Part shown: one piece after another, positions 7,717 through 16,666 of the stretch | How positions within the stretch are numbered: position 1 is the stretch's first letter | Layout of the letters: each line of letters begins with the position of its first letter | Source of the DNA: Aeromonas sp. FDAARGOS 1405 | Lineage (GTDB): Bacteria; Pseudomonadota; Gammaproteobacteria; Enterobacterales; Aeromonadaceae | NCBI RefSeq assembly: GCF_019048265.1 | Contig: NZ_CP077311.1 | Span: forward strand, 2,923,001-2,987,000 | Length of the DNA stretch: 64,000 nt | Direction of reading: 5' to 3' | Made by a program: the position numbers and the translations under genes | Notes under the pieces: generated by a model | Database searches by the model: none | The model's input: the letters and a program-made list of their open reading frames with translations, nothing else | Told to the model about the DNA's origin: nothing

Positions 7717-9132
7717 TTATTTTTCACCGAGCTGCGCGGCAATCAGCTCCGCCAGCCGGGTGAGGGCCTGCTCCAGCTGCTCGCTCCAGGGATGGGAGCT
7801 GTTGAGGCGCAGGCAGTGGTTGTGTTGCCCCTGACTGGAGAAGAGCGCGCCGGGGGCCACTGAAAAACCGCTGCCCAGAGCCTTGGCGTGCAGGGCGCGG
7901 CTGTCGAAATGGGCAGGCAGCGCCAGCCAGAGGAAGTAGCCGCCATCGGGGGAGGAGATCCGCACCTCGTCCGGCAACAGTCGTTGCAGGGCCGCCCGCA
8001 TCTGCTGCTGGCGCTGGGCCAGGGTGTGGCGCAGGCGGCGAAAGTGGGCATCGACCCCGCCCTGGCGCAGCATCTCGGCCAGCGCCAGCTGGCTCGGTAC
8101 ATTGGTGGAGAGGGTGGACATCAGTTGCAGCCGCTGCACCCGCTCGGCATGGGGCCCCGCCACTACCCAGCCGACCCGAAAGCCCGGTGCCAGACACTTG
8201 GAAAAGGAGCTGCAGAGCAGGCTGTCGCCACGCTGATCCCAGTGGCGGATCGGCTTGGGGCGCTCGCGGCCGAAGTAGACCTCCGCATAGACGTCATCCT
8301 CCACCAGCGGCACCCCGTGGCTGTTGAGCAGTTCCATCAGTTGCGCTTTGTGACCATCCGGCATGGTGTGGCCCAGCGGGTGCTGTACATTGCCCATCAG
8401 CCAGCACGCCTTGATCGGCATCTGGCTGAGGGCATCTTCCAATAGCGCCAGATCGATGCCCACCCCCGGGATCACCGGGATCTCCACCGCCTTGAGTTTC
8501 AGCCGCTCGATGGCCTGCAGGGCGCCATAGAAGGTGGGGGACTCCACCACCACCCAGTCACCGGGCTCGGTCAGCACCTGCAGGCTGAGGGAGAGCGCCT
8601 CCATGGCGCCGGTGGTGATGATGATCTCCTGCGGATTGACCGCCACTCCGTCGCTGGCGTAGCGCTGGGCGATGGCGCGGCGCAGCGCTTCGTTGCCGGG
8701 GGGCAGGTCGGCCACCGTGCTGAAGGGATCGAGCTTGCGCATGCAGCTGGCCAGGGCCCGCCCGAGCTGGGGATGGGGGAACAGGGTCGGGTCTGCCACT
8801 GACATGCCAAGGGGCACCAGATCCCGCGATTTGCTCGCCTGCAACACCTCGAACACCAGATCGTTGATATCCACCGAGCCGCTGTAGTGGGTCTGGCTCG
8901 GCGTGTGCTGCACGACCTGTGGTGAGGCGGCTTTGACGTAGTAACCGGACTGGGGGCGGGCGAGGATCCGCCCCTGACTCTCCAGCAGTTGATAGGCCTG
9001 CAGCACCGTCATGGGGCTGAGCCCGTGGGTCTTGCAGCTCTGGCGAATGGAGGGGATGCGCTCCCCCGGTTGCCAGATACCATCGTCGATCTGGCTTTGC
9101 AGGCGGTCGGCCAACTGCTGGTAAAGAGACAT
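7717..9132 (-). CDS. MocR/PdxR-type regulator (GntR HTH + aminotransferase domain), YdcR-like
   Basis: A 471-residue chimera. Residues 1-75 are a GntR winged helix (GIWQPGERIPSIRQSCKTHG, then QAYQLLESQGRI). Residues about 100-470 have a fold-type I aminotransferase architecture with the PLP-lysine motif SSFSKCLAPGFRVG. MocR proteins use bound PLP as sensor rather than catalyst. The N-terminus closely resembles E. coli YdcR. ATG 9132 matches the family N-terminus although its ribosome site is poor; an in-frame TTG lies 12 bases upstream. It diverges from cydABX across a region with two perfect 13-base direct repeats. Confidence 0.9.
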   Translation of the reverse strand: MSLYQQLADRLQSQIDDGIWQPGERIPSIRQSCKTHGLSPMTVLQAYQLLESQGRILARPQSGYYVKAASPQVVQHTPSQTHYSGSVDINDLVFEVLQASKSRDLVPLGMSVADPTLFPHPQLGRALASCMRKLDPFSTVADLPPGNEALRRAIAQRYASDGVAVNPQEIIITTGAMEALSLSLQVLTEPGDWVVVESPTFYGALQAIERLKLKAVEIPVIPGVGIDLALLEDALSQMPIKACWLMGNVQHPLGHTMPDGHKAQLMELLNSHGVPLVEDDVYAEVYFGRERPKPIRHWDQRGDSLLCSSFSKCLAPGFRVGWVVAGPHAERVQRLQLMSTLSTNVPSQLALAEMLRQGGVDAHFRRLRHTLAQRQQQMRAALQRLLPDEVRISSPDGGYFLWLALPAHFDSRALHAKALGSGFSVAPGALFSSQGQHNHCLRLNSSHPWSEQLEQALTRLAELIAAQLGEK

Positions 9133-9144
9133 GATCTGGATCAA

Positions 9145-9188
9145 CTGTTATAGGTGTAATTCAATATAACTGCATCTGTTATAGGTGT
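9145..9188. promoter_or_regulatory. Probable MocR operator: paired direct repeats 31 bases apart
   Basis: CTGTTATAGGTGT occurs at 9145-9157 and again at 9176-9188, with a related inverted half (ATAACTG) between. Spaced direct repeats of about three helical turns are known targets of GabR/PdxR-type MocR dimers. Location next to the regulator start suggests autoregulation, and reach to the cydA promoter is possible. Confidence 0.6.
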
Positions 9189-9254
9189 CATGCTCCGTGA
9201 TGTACTTGTCACGCACGAAACGTGCAAGGCAAATACAACAAAAGAGAGTGACGC

Positions 9255-10826
9255 ATGATCAATCCGGATGACGTGGTCAGCCTGTCTCGCCTGCAATTTG
9301 GCGCCACGGCCCTGTTCCACTTCCTGTTTGTGCCCCTCACGCTGGGGCTGTCCTGGATCCTGGTGATCGCCGAGTCGGCTTATGTGATGACCGGCAAGGT
9401 GATCTATCAGGACATCACCCGCTTCTGGGGCAAACTGTTTGGCATCAACTTCGTCATGGGGGTCACCACGGGGATCACCATGGAGTTTCAGTTCGGCACC
9501 AACTGGGCTTACTACTCCCACTATGTGGGGGACATCTTCGGTACTCCGCTGGCCATCGAGGGGCTGATGGCCTTCTTCCTCGAATCGACCCTGGTGGGGC
9601 TCTTCTTCTTCGGTTGGGACAAGCTCTCCCGCGGCAAGCACCTGCTGGTGACCATGCTGGTGGCGCTCGGCTCCAATCTCTCGGCGCTCTGGATCCTGAT
9701 CGGCAACGGCTGGATGCAAAACCCGGTGGGGGCCGAGTTCAACCTGCTGACCCAGCGCATGGAGCTGGTGGATATCGCCGCCGTGCTGTTCAACCCGGTG
9801 GCGCAGGTGAAGTTCGTTCACACCGTCGCGGCGGGCTATGTGGCGGCCTCCATGTTTGTGATGGGGGTGAGCAGCTGGTATCTGCTGCGCAAGACCGAGG
9901 TGCAGTTTGCCCTGCGCTCTTTTGCCATCGCCTCCGGCTTCGGACTGGCGGCCATCCTCTCGGTCATCGTGCTCGGGGATGAGTCGGGCTATCGCACCGG
10001 CGAGGTGCAGAAGGTGAAGCTCGCCGCCATCGAGGCGGAGTGGGAGACCGAGCCGGCACCAGCTTCCTTTACCCTGTTCGGCTTCCCGGATCAGCAGGCG
10101 CAGACCACCCATGCCGCCATCAAGATCCCGTATCTGATGGGGATCATCGCCACCCGCTCCATCGACGAGGCGGTGACCGGCCTCAAGGATATCAAGGTGC
10201 AGAACGAGGCACGCATTCGCAGCGGCATGGTGGCGGCAGAGGCCCTCGACCAGATCCGTCGGGGCGATGACAGCCCGGCCAACCGCGCTCGCTTCGAGCA
10301 GCACGGCAAGGATCTCGGCTACGGCATGCTCCTGACCCCCTATGCCAGCAATATCGCCAAGGCCGGTGAGGCAGAGATTGCCAAGGCGGTCGATGACTCC
10401 ATCCCGCCGGTGGCACCGCTGTTCTGGGGCTTTCGGGTGATGGTGGGGCTTGGCGTCACCATGCTGGGGCTGATGGTAGTGAGCTTTGTCCAGCTCTGCC
10501 GCAACCGGCTGCAAGACTCACCGCGCCTGCTCAAGACCCTGCTCTGGAGCATTCCGCTGCCCTGGATTGCCATCGAGGCGGGCTGGCTGGTGGCCGAGCT
10601 TGGCCGTCAACCCTGGACCATCAGCGACGTGCTGCCGGTCTCGGCCTCGGTCTCTTTGCTTCAGCCGGGCCAACTCTGGTTCAGCCTGATCGCCATCTGT
10701 TCCATCTACACCCTGTTGCTGGTGGTGGAGCTGTTCCTGTTGCGCCATGTGATCCGCAAGGGGCCCGCCATTCTCCATACCGGCCGCTACAGCGGTGAAC
10801 AACCCGAACTTGCGAGGATCGCCTGA
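9255..10826 (+). CDS. cydA: Cytochrome bd ubiquinol oxidase subunit I
   Basis: This subunit oxidises ubiquinol at the periplasmic Q-loop and carries the three hemes that reduce oxygen to water. It is 523 residues with about nine membrane segments. Visible ligands and key residues are His22 (heme b595 ligand position), Glu102 and Glu110, His189 (heme b558), and a Met in the [10 protein letters not shown] segment. The Q-loop is the long E. coli type ([20 protein letters not shown]), so this is true CydA rather than a short-loop cyanide-insensitive CioA. GRQPW is conserved near residue 455. It heads cydABX with TGATG overlap to cydB. Confidence 0.97.
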   Translation: MINPDDVVSLSRLQFGATALFHFLFVPLTLGLSWILVIAESAYVMTGKVIYQDITRFWGKLFGINFVMGVTTGITMEFQFGTNWAYYSHYVGDIFGTPLAIEGLMAFFLESTLVGLFFFGWDKLSRGKHLLVTMLVALGSNLSALWILIGNGWMQNPVGAEFNLLTQRMELVDIAAVLFNPVAQVKFVHTVAAGYVAASMFVMGVSSWYLLRKTEVQFALRSFAIASGFGLAAILSVIVLGDESGYRTGEVQKVKLAAIEAEWETEPAPASFTLFGFPDQQAQTTHAAIKIPYLMGIIATRSIDEAVTGLKDIKVQNEARIRSGMVAAEALDQIRRGDDSPANRARFEQHGKDLGYGMLLTPYASNIAKAGEAEIAKAVDDSIPPVAPLFWGFRVMVGLGVTMLGLMVVSFVQLCRNRLQDSPRLLKTLLWSIPLPWIAIEAGWLVAELGRQPWTISDVLPVSASVSLLQPGQLWFSLIAICSIYTLLLVVELFLLRHVIRKGPAILHTGRYSGEQPELARIA

Positions 10827-11965
10827 TGGATTACGCAACCCTGAAACTCATCTGGTGGGCGCTGGTGCTCTTCATGATGGTCGGTTTTATCGTGATGGAT
10901 GGCTTCGATCTCGGCATCGCCATGCTGCTGCCGGTGGTGTCGAAAGATGACGACGACCGCCGTCTGGTGATCAACAGCGTGGGGCCGGTGTGGGAGGGTA
11001 ATCAGGTGTGGCTGATTGCCGGTGCCGGTGCCCTGTTCGCCGCCTGGCCGCTGGTCTATGCCGCCGCCTTCTCGGGGCTTTATATCCCCATGGTGGTGCT
11101 GCTGCTCGGGCTCTTTCTGCGTCCGGTCGGCTTTGACTATCGCAGCAAGCTGGCCGATCCGGTGTGGCGCCGCTGGTGGGATCGGGCGCTGGTGGCCGGT
11201 GGCCTGATACCGGCGCTCATCCTCGGTGCGGCTATCGGTCTGGTGATGGAGGGGCTGCCGTTTCGCTTCGACACGGCGCTGCGCCTGCACTACGGCGCGT
11301 TCGACTTCCACTGGGGCTGGCTGCTCTCGGTGCTGGCCACTGCCATCAGCCTGTTGCTGCTGCACGGCGCCGGTTTTCTGCAAGCCAAGGTGACCGGCAC
11401 CCCAGCGCTGCGCGCACGGGGGATCGCCATCCTGCTGGCCCCGCTGGTGAGCCTCTGCTATCTGCTGGCCGGCTGGCATCTGGTGGATCTGCAAGGGTTT
11501 CAGCTGACCGGTGTCGGCACACACCCCTTTGACCCGAATGCTGCTATCAGCCCGCTGATGAAGGGGGTGATCCCCCACGCCGGAGGCTGGCTGCGCAACT
11601 ATTTTGACTATCCGCTGCTGTGGCTGGTGCCGATCATCGGGGCGCTGGCGCCGCTGGTGAGCGGGATTGCCTCCTGGCTGGAGCGGGGCCGGATTGCGCT
11701 GCTGGCCAGCGCCATCGCCTGCGCCGCCATGCTCTGCTCGGTGGCCATCGCCCTGTTCCCCTTCGTGCTGCCCTCATCCCTCGATGCGGTCAGCAGCCTG
11801 ACCCTGTGGGACAGCACCTCCAGCTACAAGACCCTGGCCATCATGTTCGGCCTCGTGCTGGTGCTGATGCCGGTCAACCTGGGCTACACCGGCTGGGTCT
11901 ATCGGGTGGTGCGCGGCAAGCTCGACCGTGCCCGCATCAAGCGCGACAGCCATCAACTCTACTGA
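10826..11965 (+). CDS. cydB: Cytochrome bd ubiquinol oxidase subunit II
   Basis: The structural partner of CydA in the bd oxidase, 379 residues with about eight to nine membrane helices. The N-terminus ([20 protein letters not shown]) and the [12 protein letters not shown] motif are standard for the family. Its ATG shares one base with the cydA stop, so translation is coupled. cydX follows after 16 bases. Confidence 0.97.
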   Translation: MDYATLKLIWWALVLFMMVGFIVMDGFDLGIAMLLPVVSKDDDDRRLVINSVGPVWEGNQVWLIAGAGALFAAWPLVYAAAFSGLYIPMVVLLLGLFLRPVGFDYRSKLADPVWRRWWDRALVAGGLIPALILGAAIGLVMEGLPFRFDTALRLHYGAFDFHWGWLLSVLATAISLLLLHGAGFLQAKVTGTPALRARGIAILLAPLVSLCYLLAGWHLVDLQGFQLTGVGTHPFDPNAAISPLMKGVIPHAGGWLRNYFDYPLLWLVPIIGALAPLVSGIASWLERGRIALLASAIACAAMLCSVAIALFPFVLPSSLDAVSSLTLWDSTSSYKTLAIMFGLVLVLMPVNLGYTGWVYRVVRGKLDRARIKRDSHQLY

Positions 11966-11981
11966 CCTCAAGGGATCTGCT

Positions 11982-12092
11982 ATGTGGTACTTCACCTGGA
12001 TTTTGGGCCTCGGATTCGCCCTGCTGCTGGGCCTGTGCAACCTGCTCTGGCTGGAAGCGCGCTGGCAGGCGGACGAACGGGACGGCAACTGA
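11982..12092 (+). CDS. cydX: Cytochrome bd small subunit CydX
   Basis: A 36-residue single-helix protein beginning MWYFTWILG, which matches the conserved N-terminus of CydX. CydX binds alongside CydA and stabilises the heme cluster. The helix (about residues 3-24) is followed by a short polar tail. AAGGGA is present upstream and the gene sits 16 bases after cydB, the expected operon position. Confidence 0.93.
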   Translation: MWYFTWILGLGFALLLGLCNLLWLEARWQADERDGN

Positions 12093-12221
12093 CGGCGGGG
12101 GCTCGCGCCTCGCCACGGCCGGTGGTTGACGTTCACACGTCGCCATCGGCCCCTCTATCCCCCTCTTTAAACGACACAAACGACACACTTTCAACCGACA
12201 ACCAACCGACAGGTAATTGTG

Positions 12222-13181
12222 ATGAAACAGAGATTGAAAGCGGTGGTGCTGGCCATCGGGTGCGCGCTCACCGTCGCCCCGGCCTGTGCCGAACCGGTAC
12301 AACTGACGCCACTGGATAAAACTTTCACCCTGCAGGTGCTCGGCAGTGGTGGCCCCATCTCCGACGACCTGCGCGCCTCCTCCAGCGAGGTGATCTGGTG
12401 GAAGGGGAAATCGCGCATCCTGATCGATGCCGGTGGCGGCGTCTACCTGCGCTTCGGCCAGGCGGGGGCCAAGCTCGAAGAGGTCGATTTTATCGGCATC
12501 ACCCACTTTCACACCGACCATGTGACCGACCTGCCCGCCCTGCTCAAGGGGGCCTATTTCTTCGAGCGCAGCGATCCGCTGGATCTGGCGGGGCCGCAAG
12601 CCGGCTCGGCCTTCCCCAGCATGAGCGGCTACTTTGATGCCCTCTTCAACAAGGAGAAGGGCGCTTATGCCTACCTGAGCGGCTTCAAGGATGGCACCGA
12701 TGGCCTCTTCCCCATCACCCTCCATGATGTGCCCTACCAGAGCCCACAGCCCCACACCGTCTATCAGCAGGATGGGCTGACCATCACCGCGCTCGGCATC
12801 CCTCACGGTGACGTGCCCTGTCTGGCCTATCGCATCGAGAGCGCCGAGGGGACCATCGTTATCTCGGCGGATCAGAACGGCAGCAACCCGGCCTTTGTGC
12901 CGTTTGCCAAGGGGGCCGACATTCTGGTGATGCCGCTCGCTATCCACGAAGGGGCCGACCCGGTCTCCGCCTCACTTCACGCCAAGCCATCTGTGGTGGC
13001 CAAGATTGCCGCCGAGGTGAACCCCAAGCTGCTGGTGCTCAACCACTGGATGGGGGTTGGCCTCAATCACAAGAAAGAGGCGATGGCCATCGTCAAACAG
13101 CAGTTCCACGGCCAGATCGTGGCCGCCCGCGATCTCTCCAGTTACCCCGTTTCATCAGTCAAGGAGTCCGCCCATGAGTAA
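12222..13181 (+). CDS. Exported metallo-beta-lactamase-fold hydrolase
   Basis: A 319-residue protein with a signal peptide (residues 1-23, ending APACA) and an MBL domain. The zinc motif HFHTDH is at residues 95-100, with a further GIPHGDVPCL segment, an ISADQNGS Asp motif and a late NHWMG His, together resembling RNase Z/arylsulfatase-like MBL proteins rather than beta-lactamases. It probably acts in the periplasm. Its stop overlaps the start of the next gene by 8 bases, placing it at the head of the DUF692/DUF2063 peptide operon. ATG 12222 is preferred over GTG 12219. The substrate is unknown. Confidence 0.85.
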   Translation: MKQRLKAVVLAIGCALTVAPACAEPVQLTPLDKTFTLQVLGSGGPISDDLRASSSEVIWWKGKSRILIDAGGGVYLRFGQAGAKLEEVDFIGITHFHTDHVTDLPALLKGAYFFERSDPLDLAGPQAGSAFPSMSGYFDALFNKEKGAYAYLSGFKDGTDGLFPITLHDVPYQSPQPHTVYQQDGLTITALGIPHGDVPCLAYRIESAEGTIVISADQNGSNPAFVPFAKGADILVMPLAIHEGADPVSASLHAKPSVVAKIAAEVNPKLLVLNHWMGVGLNHKKEAMAIVKQQFHGQIVAARDLSSYPVSSVKESAHE

Positions 13182-13500
13182 CTCAAGCAGCAACAAAACC
13201 AACAAACTGACCCTCTCCATCGCCATGACCAGCCTGATTGTCCTGACCCCGGGGCTGGCGCTGGCGGCCACCCCGAGCGATGCGCCGGTCAAGGCCGCCC
13301 CCAGCGAACAGCACGGCGGCAAGTGCGCGGCAGGCAAGTGCGGCACCGAGAAGCGCTTTGAAAAGCAAGCCCTCGACAGTGATCCGCAGGGGCGGCTGGT
13401 GCGCGCCCGCGATGGCAAGTGTGGCGTGGCGGGCGAGGGGATTGATGGCGACAAATCCAGCCAGGGCAGCAAGATGACGGAGGGGGTATGCGGCCAATAA
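13174..13500 (+). CDS. Secreted Cys-motif peptide, probable bufferin/HvfA-type RiPP precursor
   Basis: A 108-residue protein with a signal peptide (hydrophobic residues about 13-31, ending LALA) and a low-complexity mature part. Its four cysteines, 51, 56, 83 and 106, all lie in G-K/V-C contexts (GGKC, AGKCG, DGKCGV, EGVCGQ). Such repeated GKCG motifs are the modification sites of precursors processed by DUF692/MNIO enzymes with DUF2063 partners (H. influenzae HvfA, Caulobacter bufferins), where cysteine becomes a thiooxazole or oxazolone/thioamide that binds copper. Overlaps of 8 bases upstream and 13 bases downstream show tight coupling to the MBL and DUF692 genes. Confidence 0.82.
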   Translation: MSNSSSNKTNKLTLSIAMTSLIVLTPGLALAATPSDAPVKAAPSEQHGGKCAAGKCGTEKRFEKQALDSDPQGRLVRARDGKCGVAGEGIDGDKSSQGSKMTEGVCGQ

Positions 13501-14345
13501 GCTCCCGCAGTCGGGGGATCGGGCTGCGCCAGGAGCATCTGGATGCGCTCTGCTCCTGCCCCGTCCGCCCCGGCATCGACTTTCTCGAGCTGGCGCCGGA
13601 GAACTGGATGGCCATCGGCGGAGCCAAGCGGGCGCAGCTGCATCAGCTGGCCGAGCGTTACCCGCTGGTTGCCCACGGCCTCAGCCTCTCCCTCGGCGAT
13701 TGCCAGCCCCTCAATCGCACCCTGCTCAGCCAGATCCGCACCTTTCTGGATGAGTTCGGCATCGAGATCTACAGCGAGCACCTGAGCTTTTCCCGCGACC
13801 AGCAGGGGTATCTTTACGAACTGCTACCGGTGCCGCGTCAGTGGGAGAACATCCCCTATCTGGCAGAGCGGATCGCGCAGGTGCAGGAGGCGCTGGCCCG
13901 CCCGCTGGTGCTGGAAAATATCTCCTACTACCACGGCTATGACCATGAGATGCCGGAGGAGGATTTTCTCGCCGAGCTGGTGGCGCGCAGCGGCTGCGAG
14001 CTGCTGCTCGATATCAACAACGTCTTTGTGAACAGCCGCAACCACGGTTACTGCCCCAAGCGGATGATCGCCGGGCTGCCGAGCAATGCGATCCGTTACT
14101 TCCATATCGCCGGTCATCTGGAAGAGGCAGACGGCACTTTATTGGATACCCATGGCAAACCGGTGTGCGAGGAGGTGGTGGCGCTGGCCCGTTATACGGT
14201 GCAGACCCACGGCCTGCGCCCCCTGCTGCTGGAGCGGGATCACCATCTGCCACCGCTGGCAGAGCTGGAGGCCGAGCTGGCGAGGGTGCATGGCTCCTGT
14301 TGCGAGGCGATTGACAGTCAGGTGCGGGAGGTGCGCTATGGATAG
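13488..14345 (+). CDS. DUF692 multinuclear non-heme iron oxygenase (BufB/HvfB/MbnB-like)
   Basis: A 285-residue TIM-barrel enzyme of the DUF692 (MNIO) family, which uses an iron cluster to oxidise cysteines of a peptide substrate. Family signatures are visible in order: FLELAPENW, HGLSLSLG, SEHLSFSRD, LENISYYHGYD, LLLDINNVFVNSRNHG and HIAGH, providing the His/Asp/Glu/Asn metal ligands. It begins inside the precursor gene and overlaps the DUF2063 gene by 8 bases. The precursor next door is the likely substrate. The enzymatic role is by family; the exact product is not known here. Confidence 0.9.
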   Translation: MRPISSRSRGIGLRQEHLDALCSCPVRPGIDFLELAPENWMAIGGAKRAQLHQLAERYPLVAHGLSLSLGDCQPLNRTLLSQIRTFLDEFGIEIYSEHLSFSRDQQGYLYELLPVPRQWENIPYLAERIAQVQEALARPLVLENISYYHGYDHEMPEEDFLAELVARSGCELLLDINNVFVNSRNHGYCPKRMIAGLPSNAIRYFHIAGHLEEADGTLLDTHGKPVCEEVVALARYTVQTHGLRPLLLERDHHLPPLAELEAELARVHGSCCEAIDSQVREVRYG

Positions 14346-15132
14346 ACGGTTATCTCTGATCACTGCGCCCAAAACGGCGCCGCAGCGGATGCAGCAGCAG
14401 ACCGCCTGGCTGGCGAGCCGGGTGCGGCTGCCGCAGGATGGCATTGCCTGCCACTATGCCCGCAGCGTGCGCGCCAATGTGGCGTCGGTGCTGGAGAGCG
14501 CTTTTCCGCTCACCCACGCTCACTGGGCGCCGGTGGACAGAGGGCAGCTGGTGGAGGGCTTTGTCATCGCACACGGCGCCGAAGCCCCCGAGTTTCACCA
14601 TATCGCCACCGAGTTTGTCCGCTATGTACAGCATCGCCACGGCGAGGGTTCCCTCAACTGGCCAAGGCAGCGGCTGGCGCTGCTGGAGTACGAGTGGGCC
14701 TGCCTCTGTGTCGAGATTGACCAAGGGGGGGTACCGCAAGTGCTACCGGTGGAGGAGGTGACGGCGGAGAGTCCGCTTTTGCTCAATCCCACCCTGCAAC
14801 TGCTTGAGCTCCCCTTTGCCATTCGTCGCAGCGGCGTGGTGCCGACCCGGCAGGGCAACCACTTCTATGGCCTGTTTCGCAGCCCGGGGCATCAGGTGGT
14901 GACCCAGCGGTTGCGCGAATGGGATGTGGCGCTGATCCAGTTGCTGCAACAGCAACCGGGGATCACCCAAGCCGCGTTCCAGCAACAGGTGCAACAGGTT
15001 CGCAGTGATTTTGATCTGAGCGAGTGGGCTCGCCATTTTTACCGGCTGGGTCTGCTTACCCTGCCCGTTGGCGAGCGCCAGCCCAGCACCCCCTTGCCCC
15101 CATTTAGCAAACACCAAGGAGAATTCCCATGA
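14338..15132 (+). CDS. DUF2063 partner protein (BufC/HvfC-like)
   Basis: A 264-residue protein of the DUF2063 family, the usual partner of DUF692 enzymes that helps bind the precursor peptide. It has a helical N-terminal domain (QQQTAWLASRVRLP, then YARSVRANVASVLESAFP) and a C-terminal winged-helix-like part (VALIQLLQQQPGITQAAFQQ). ATG 14338 overlaps the DUF692 stop; longer readings upstream would lie inside that gene. The end overlaps the DoxX-like start (ATGA). Confidence 0.87.
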   Translation: MDRRLSLITAPKTAPQRMQQQTAWLASRVRLPQDGIACHYARSVRANVASVLESAFPLTHAHWAPVDRGQLVEGFVIAHGAEAPEFHHIATEFVRYVQHRHGEGSLNWPRQRLALLEYEWACLCVEIDQGGVPQVLPVEEVTAESPLLLNPTLQLLELPFAIRRSGVVPTRQGNHFYGLFRSPGHQVVTQRLREWDVALIQLLQQQPGITQAAFQQQVQQVRSDFDLSEWARHFYRLGLLTLPVGERQPSTPLPPFSKHQGEFP

Positions 15133-15737
15133 ACAACACCCTTATCCAGTGGTACGAGCGGGCGGTGGCCCAGTGCAAGCGGCTCGATTTTCTGGCCCTG
15201 CTGGCCATTCGCCTCTATCTCATTCCGGTCATCTATGTGGGGGCCCACTCCAAGGTGATGGGCTTTGCCGGCACGGTCGCCTGGTTTGGTGCCCCGGTCT
15301 CGGAAGGGGGGCTCAACCTGCCGTTCCCGACCCTGCTCGCCTTTCTGGCGGCGGGCACCGAGGTGCTGGGCTGCATCTGCATCGCCCTTGGCCTCTTTAC
15401 CCGCATCATGGCCATTCCCACCATCTTCCTGATGAGCGTGGCGAGCGCCATGGTGCACTGGAAGCACGGCTGGGACGCCATCGCCACCGGCAGCATGGAG
15501 GCCACTGTGCGCCTCAACGGCTTTATCGAGTGGCTGGCCGCCAATTTCCCCGGTCGCTACAACTACATCACGGAGCTCGGGGATCCCGTGATGCTCAACA
15601 ACGGGATGGAGTTTGCCGCCACCTATTTCGTGATGCTGCTGGTGCTGCTGGTTTACGGCGGGGGCCGTTACGTCAGCCTCGACTACTGGCTCAAACGTGC
15701 CGTGACCGGCAAAGCAGGCGTGCAACAGGCGGCATAA
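15129..15737 (+). CDS. DoxX-like membrane protein
   Basis: A 202-residue inner-membrane protein with four hydrophobic segments and the DoxX-family features AIRLYLIPVIYVGAHSKVMGF and GTEVLGCICIALGLFTR. DoxX-like genes recur at the end of DUF692/DUF2063 operons, so membership here is consistent, but their role (redox or membrane step) is unproven. It is the last gene of the operon, followed by a strong terminator. Confidence 0.88.
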   Translation: MNNTLIQWYERAVAQCKRLDFLALLAIRLYLIPVIYVGAHSKVMGFAGTVAWFGAPVSEGGLNLPFPTLLAFLAAGTEVLGCICIALGLFTRIMAIPTIFLMSVASAMVHWKHGWDAIATGSMEATVRLNGFIEWLAANFPGRYNYITELGDPVMLNNGMEFAATYFVMLLVLLVYGGGRYVSLDYWLKRAVTGKAGVQQAA

Positions 15738-15778
15738 GACCCGCCAACGGATAACAAAAACCATAACGACAGAGCGTG

Positions 15779-15815
15779 AAAAACAGCGAGCGGCCGGGTG
15801 CCGCTCGCTGTTTTT
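15779..15815. terminator. Strong bidirectional terminator between the peptide operon and the reductase gene
   Basis: AAAAACAGCGAGCGGC, 5-base loop, GCCGCTCGCTGTTTTT: 16-bp perfect arms with A/T-runs on both sides, serving the plus-strand operon and the convergent minus-strand gene. Confidence 0.92.
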
Positions 15816-15851
15816 GTGCTTTTGGGGGGAGAGTGTCAGCTGCGTCAGCCG

Positions 15852-16523
15852 TTACTGGTAGCGGCCGACCGCGATGGGGGACTCCTGCTCAATCTGGCCA
15901 AGGCGCTCGGCCCACTGGGCGAGCCAGGCTTCCCGCTCTTCTTGCGAGACCCGCACCGGGGCATAACAGATATGGGGGCGCAGCACGTCGAAGCCGACAA
16001 ATTGCAGGATCCCGCGCTGGATGGGGCGCAGCACCCCGTCGATATCGCCGTTGAAGCCGTCGGGCAGATAGGTCTCGGCAGGGCCGCCGGTGGTGAGGCT
16101 CAGCAACGCCCGCTTGCCGCGAAACTTGCCGCTCTCGTAGATATGGCCCTGACCGTAGACCCGCCCCATGGCAAAGACCCTATCCACCCATCCCTTGAGG
16201 ATGGCGGGCAGGCCAAACCACCAGAGCGGGAACTGGAAGATCAGCAGGTCGGCCGCCTCCAGCTTTTGCATCTCCTGCTCCAGCGGCGGGGCAAAGCTGC
16301 CCTGCTCGGTGGCAGCCAGCTCTTCGAGTTGCAGCTTGAGAAAATCGGGATCGCTGGCGGCAGTGAAGTTGCGCCGATCCGAGACGGGATCAAAGCCCAT
16401 GGCATAGAGATCGCTGGTCATCACTGTGTGGCCCGCCTGTTCCAGCGCCCTGATGGCGTGGCAGAAGAGGGCACCGTTGAAGCTTTTGGGTTCGGGATGG
16501 GCATAGACGATAAGCACCTTCAT
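15852..16523 (-). CDS. NAD(P)H dehydrogenase (quinone), flavodoxin-like fold
   Basis: A 223-residue FMN/FAD-dependent oxidoreductase of the flavodoxin_2/NQO1 family. The start KVLIVYAHPEPKSFNGAL is the flavin phosphate-binding strand and loop. FQFPLWWFGLPAILKGWVDRVF and LLSLTTGGP are further family motifs. It should reduce quinones or related electrophiles by two electrons in the cytoplasm. It is close to, but separated by 143 bases and a hairpin from, the YdhP-like exporter on the same strand. Confidence 0.88.
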   Translation of the reverse strand: MKVLIVYAHPEPKSFNGALFCHAIRALEQAGHTVMTSDLYAMGFDPVSDRRNFTAASDPDFLKLQLEELAATEQGSFAPPLEQEMQKLEAADLLIFQFPLWWFGLPAILKGWVDRVFAMGRVYGQGHIYESGKFRGKRALLSLTTGGPAETYLPDGFNGDIDGVLRPIQRGILQFVGFDVLRPHICYAPVRVSQEEREAWLAQWAERLGQIEQESPIAVGRYQ

Positions 16524-16625
16524 AACAGACTCCGTGGCAAATGATGCGAGGGTGACCGGCTTGGTTGCTGAAACAGTTGCCGGGTTGAGGCTGTGTCACA
16601 GCATAGAAGCCTGCCGCGCCGATTG

Positions 16626-16659
16626 CAGCAGGCGCCACGCCCTTGCGTGACGCCTGCTG
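16626..16659. terminator. Hairpin downstream of the YdhP-like gene
   Basis: CAGCAGGCG-C-CACGC and GCGTG-A-CGCCTGCTG arms with a CCTT loop and one mismatch. There is no U-run, so termination strength is uncertain. Confidence 0.5.
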
Positions 16660-16666
16660 GCGCAAC

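Noticed and set aside
9255..12092. Cyanide-insensitive oxidase CioAB
   Set aside because: The Q-loop is the long E. coli type and a CydX follows, so ordinary cydABX is the better call.
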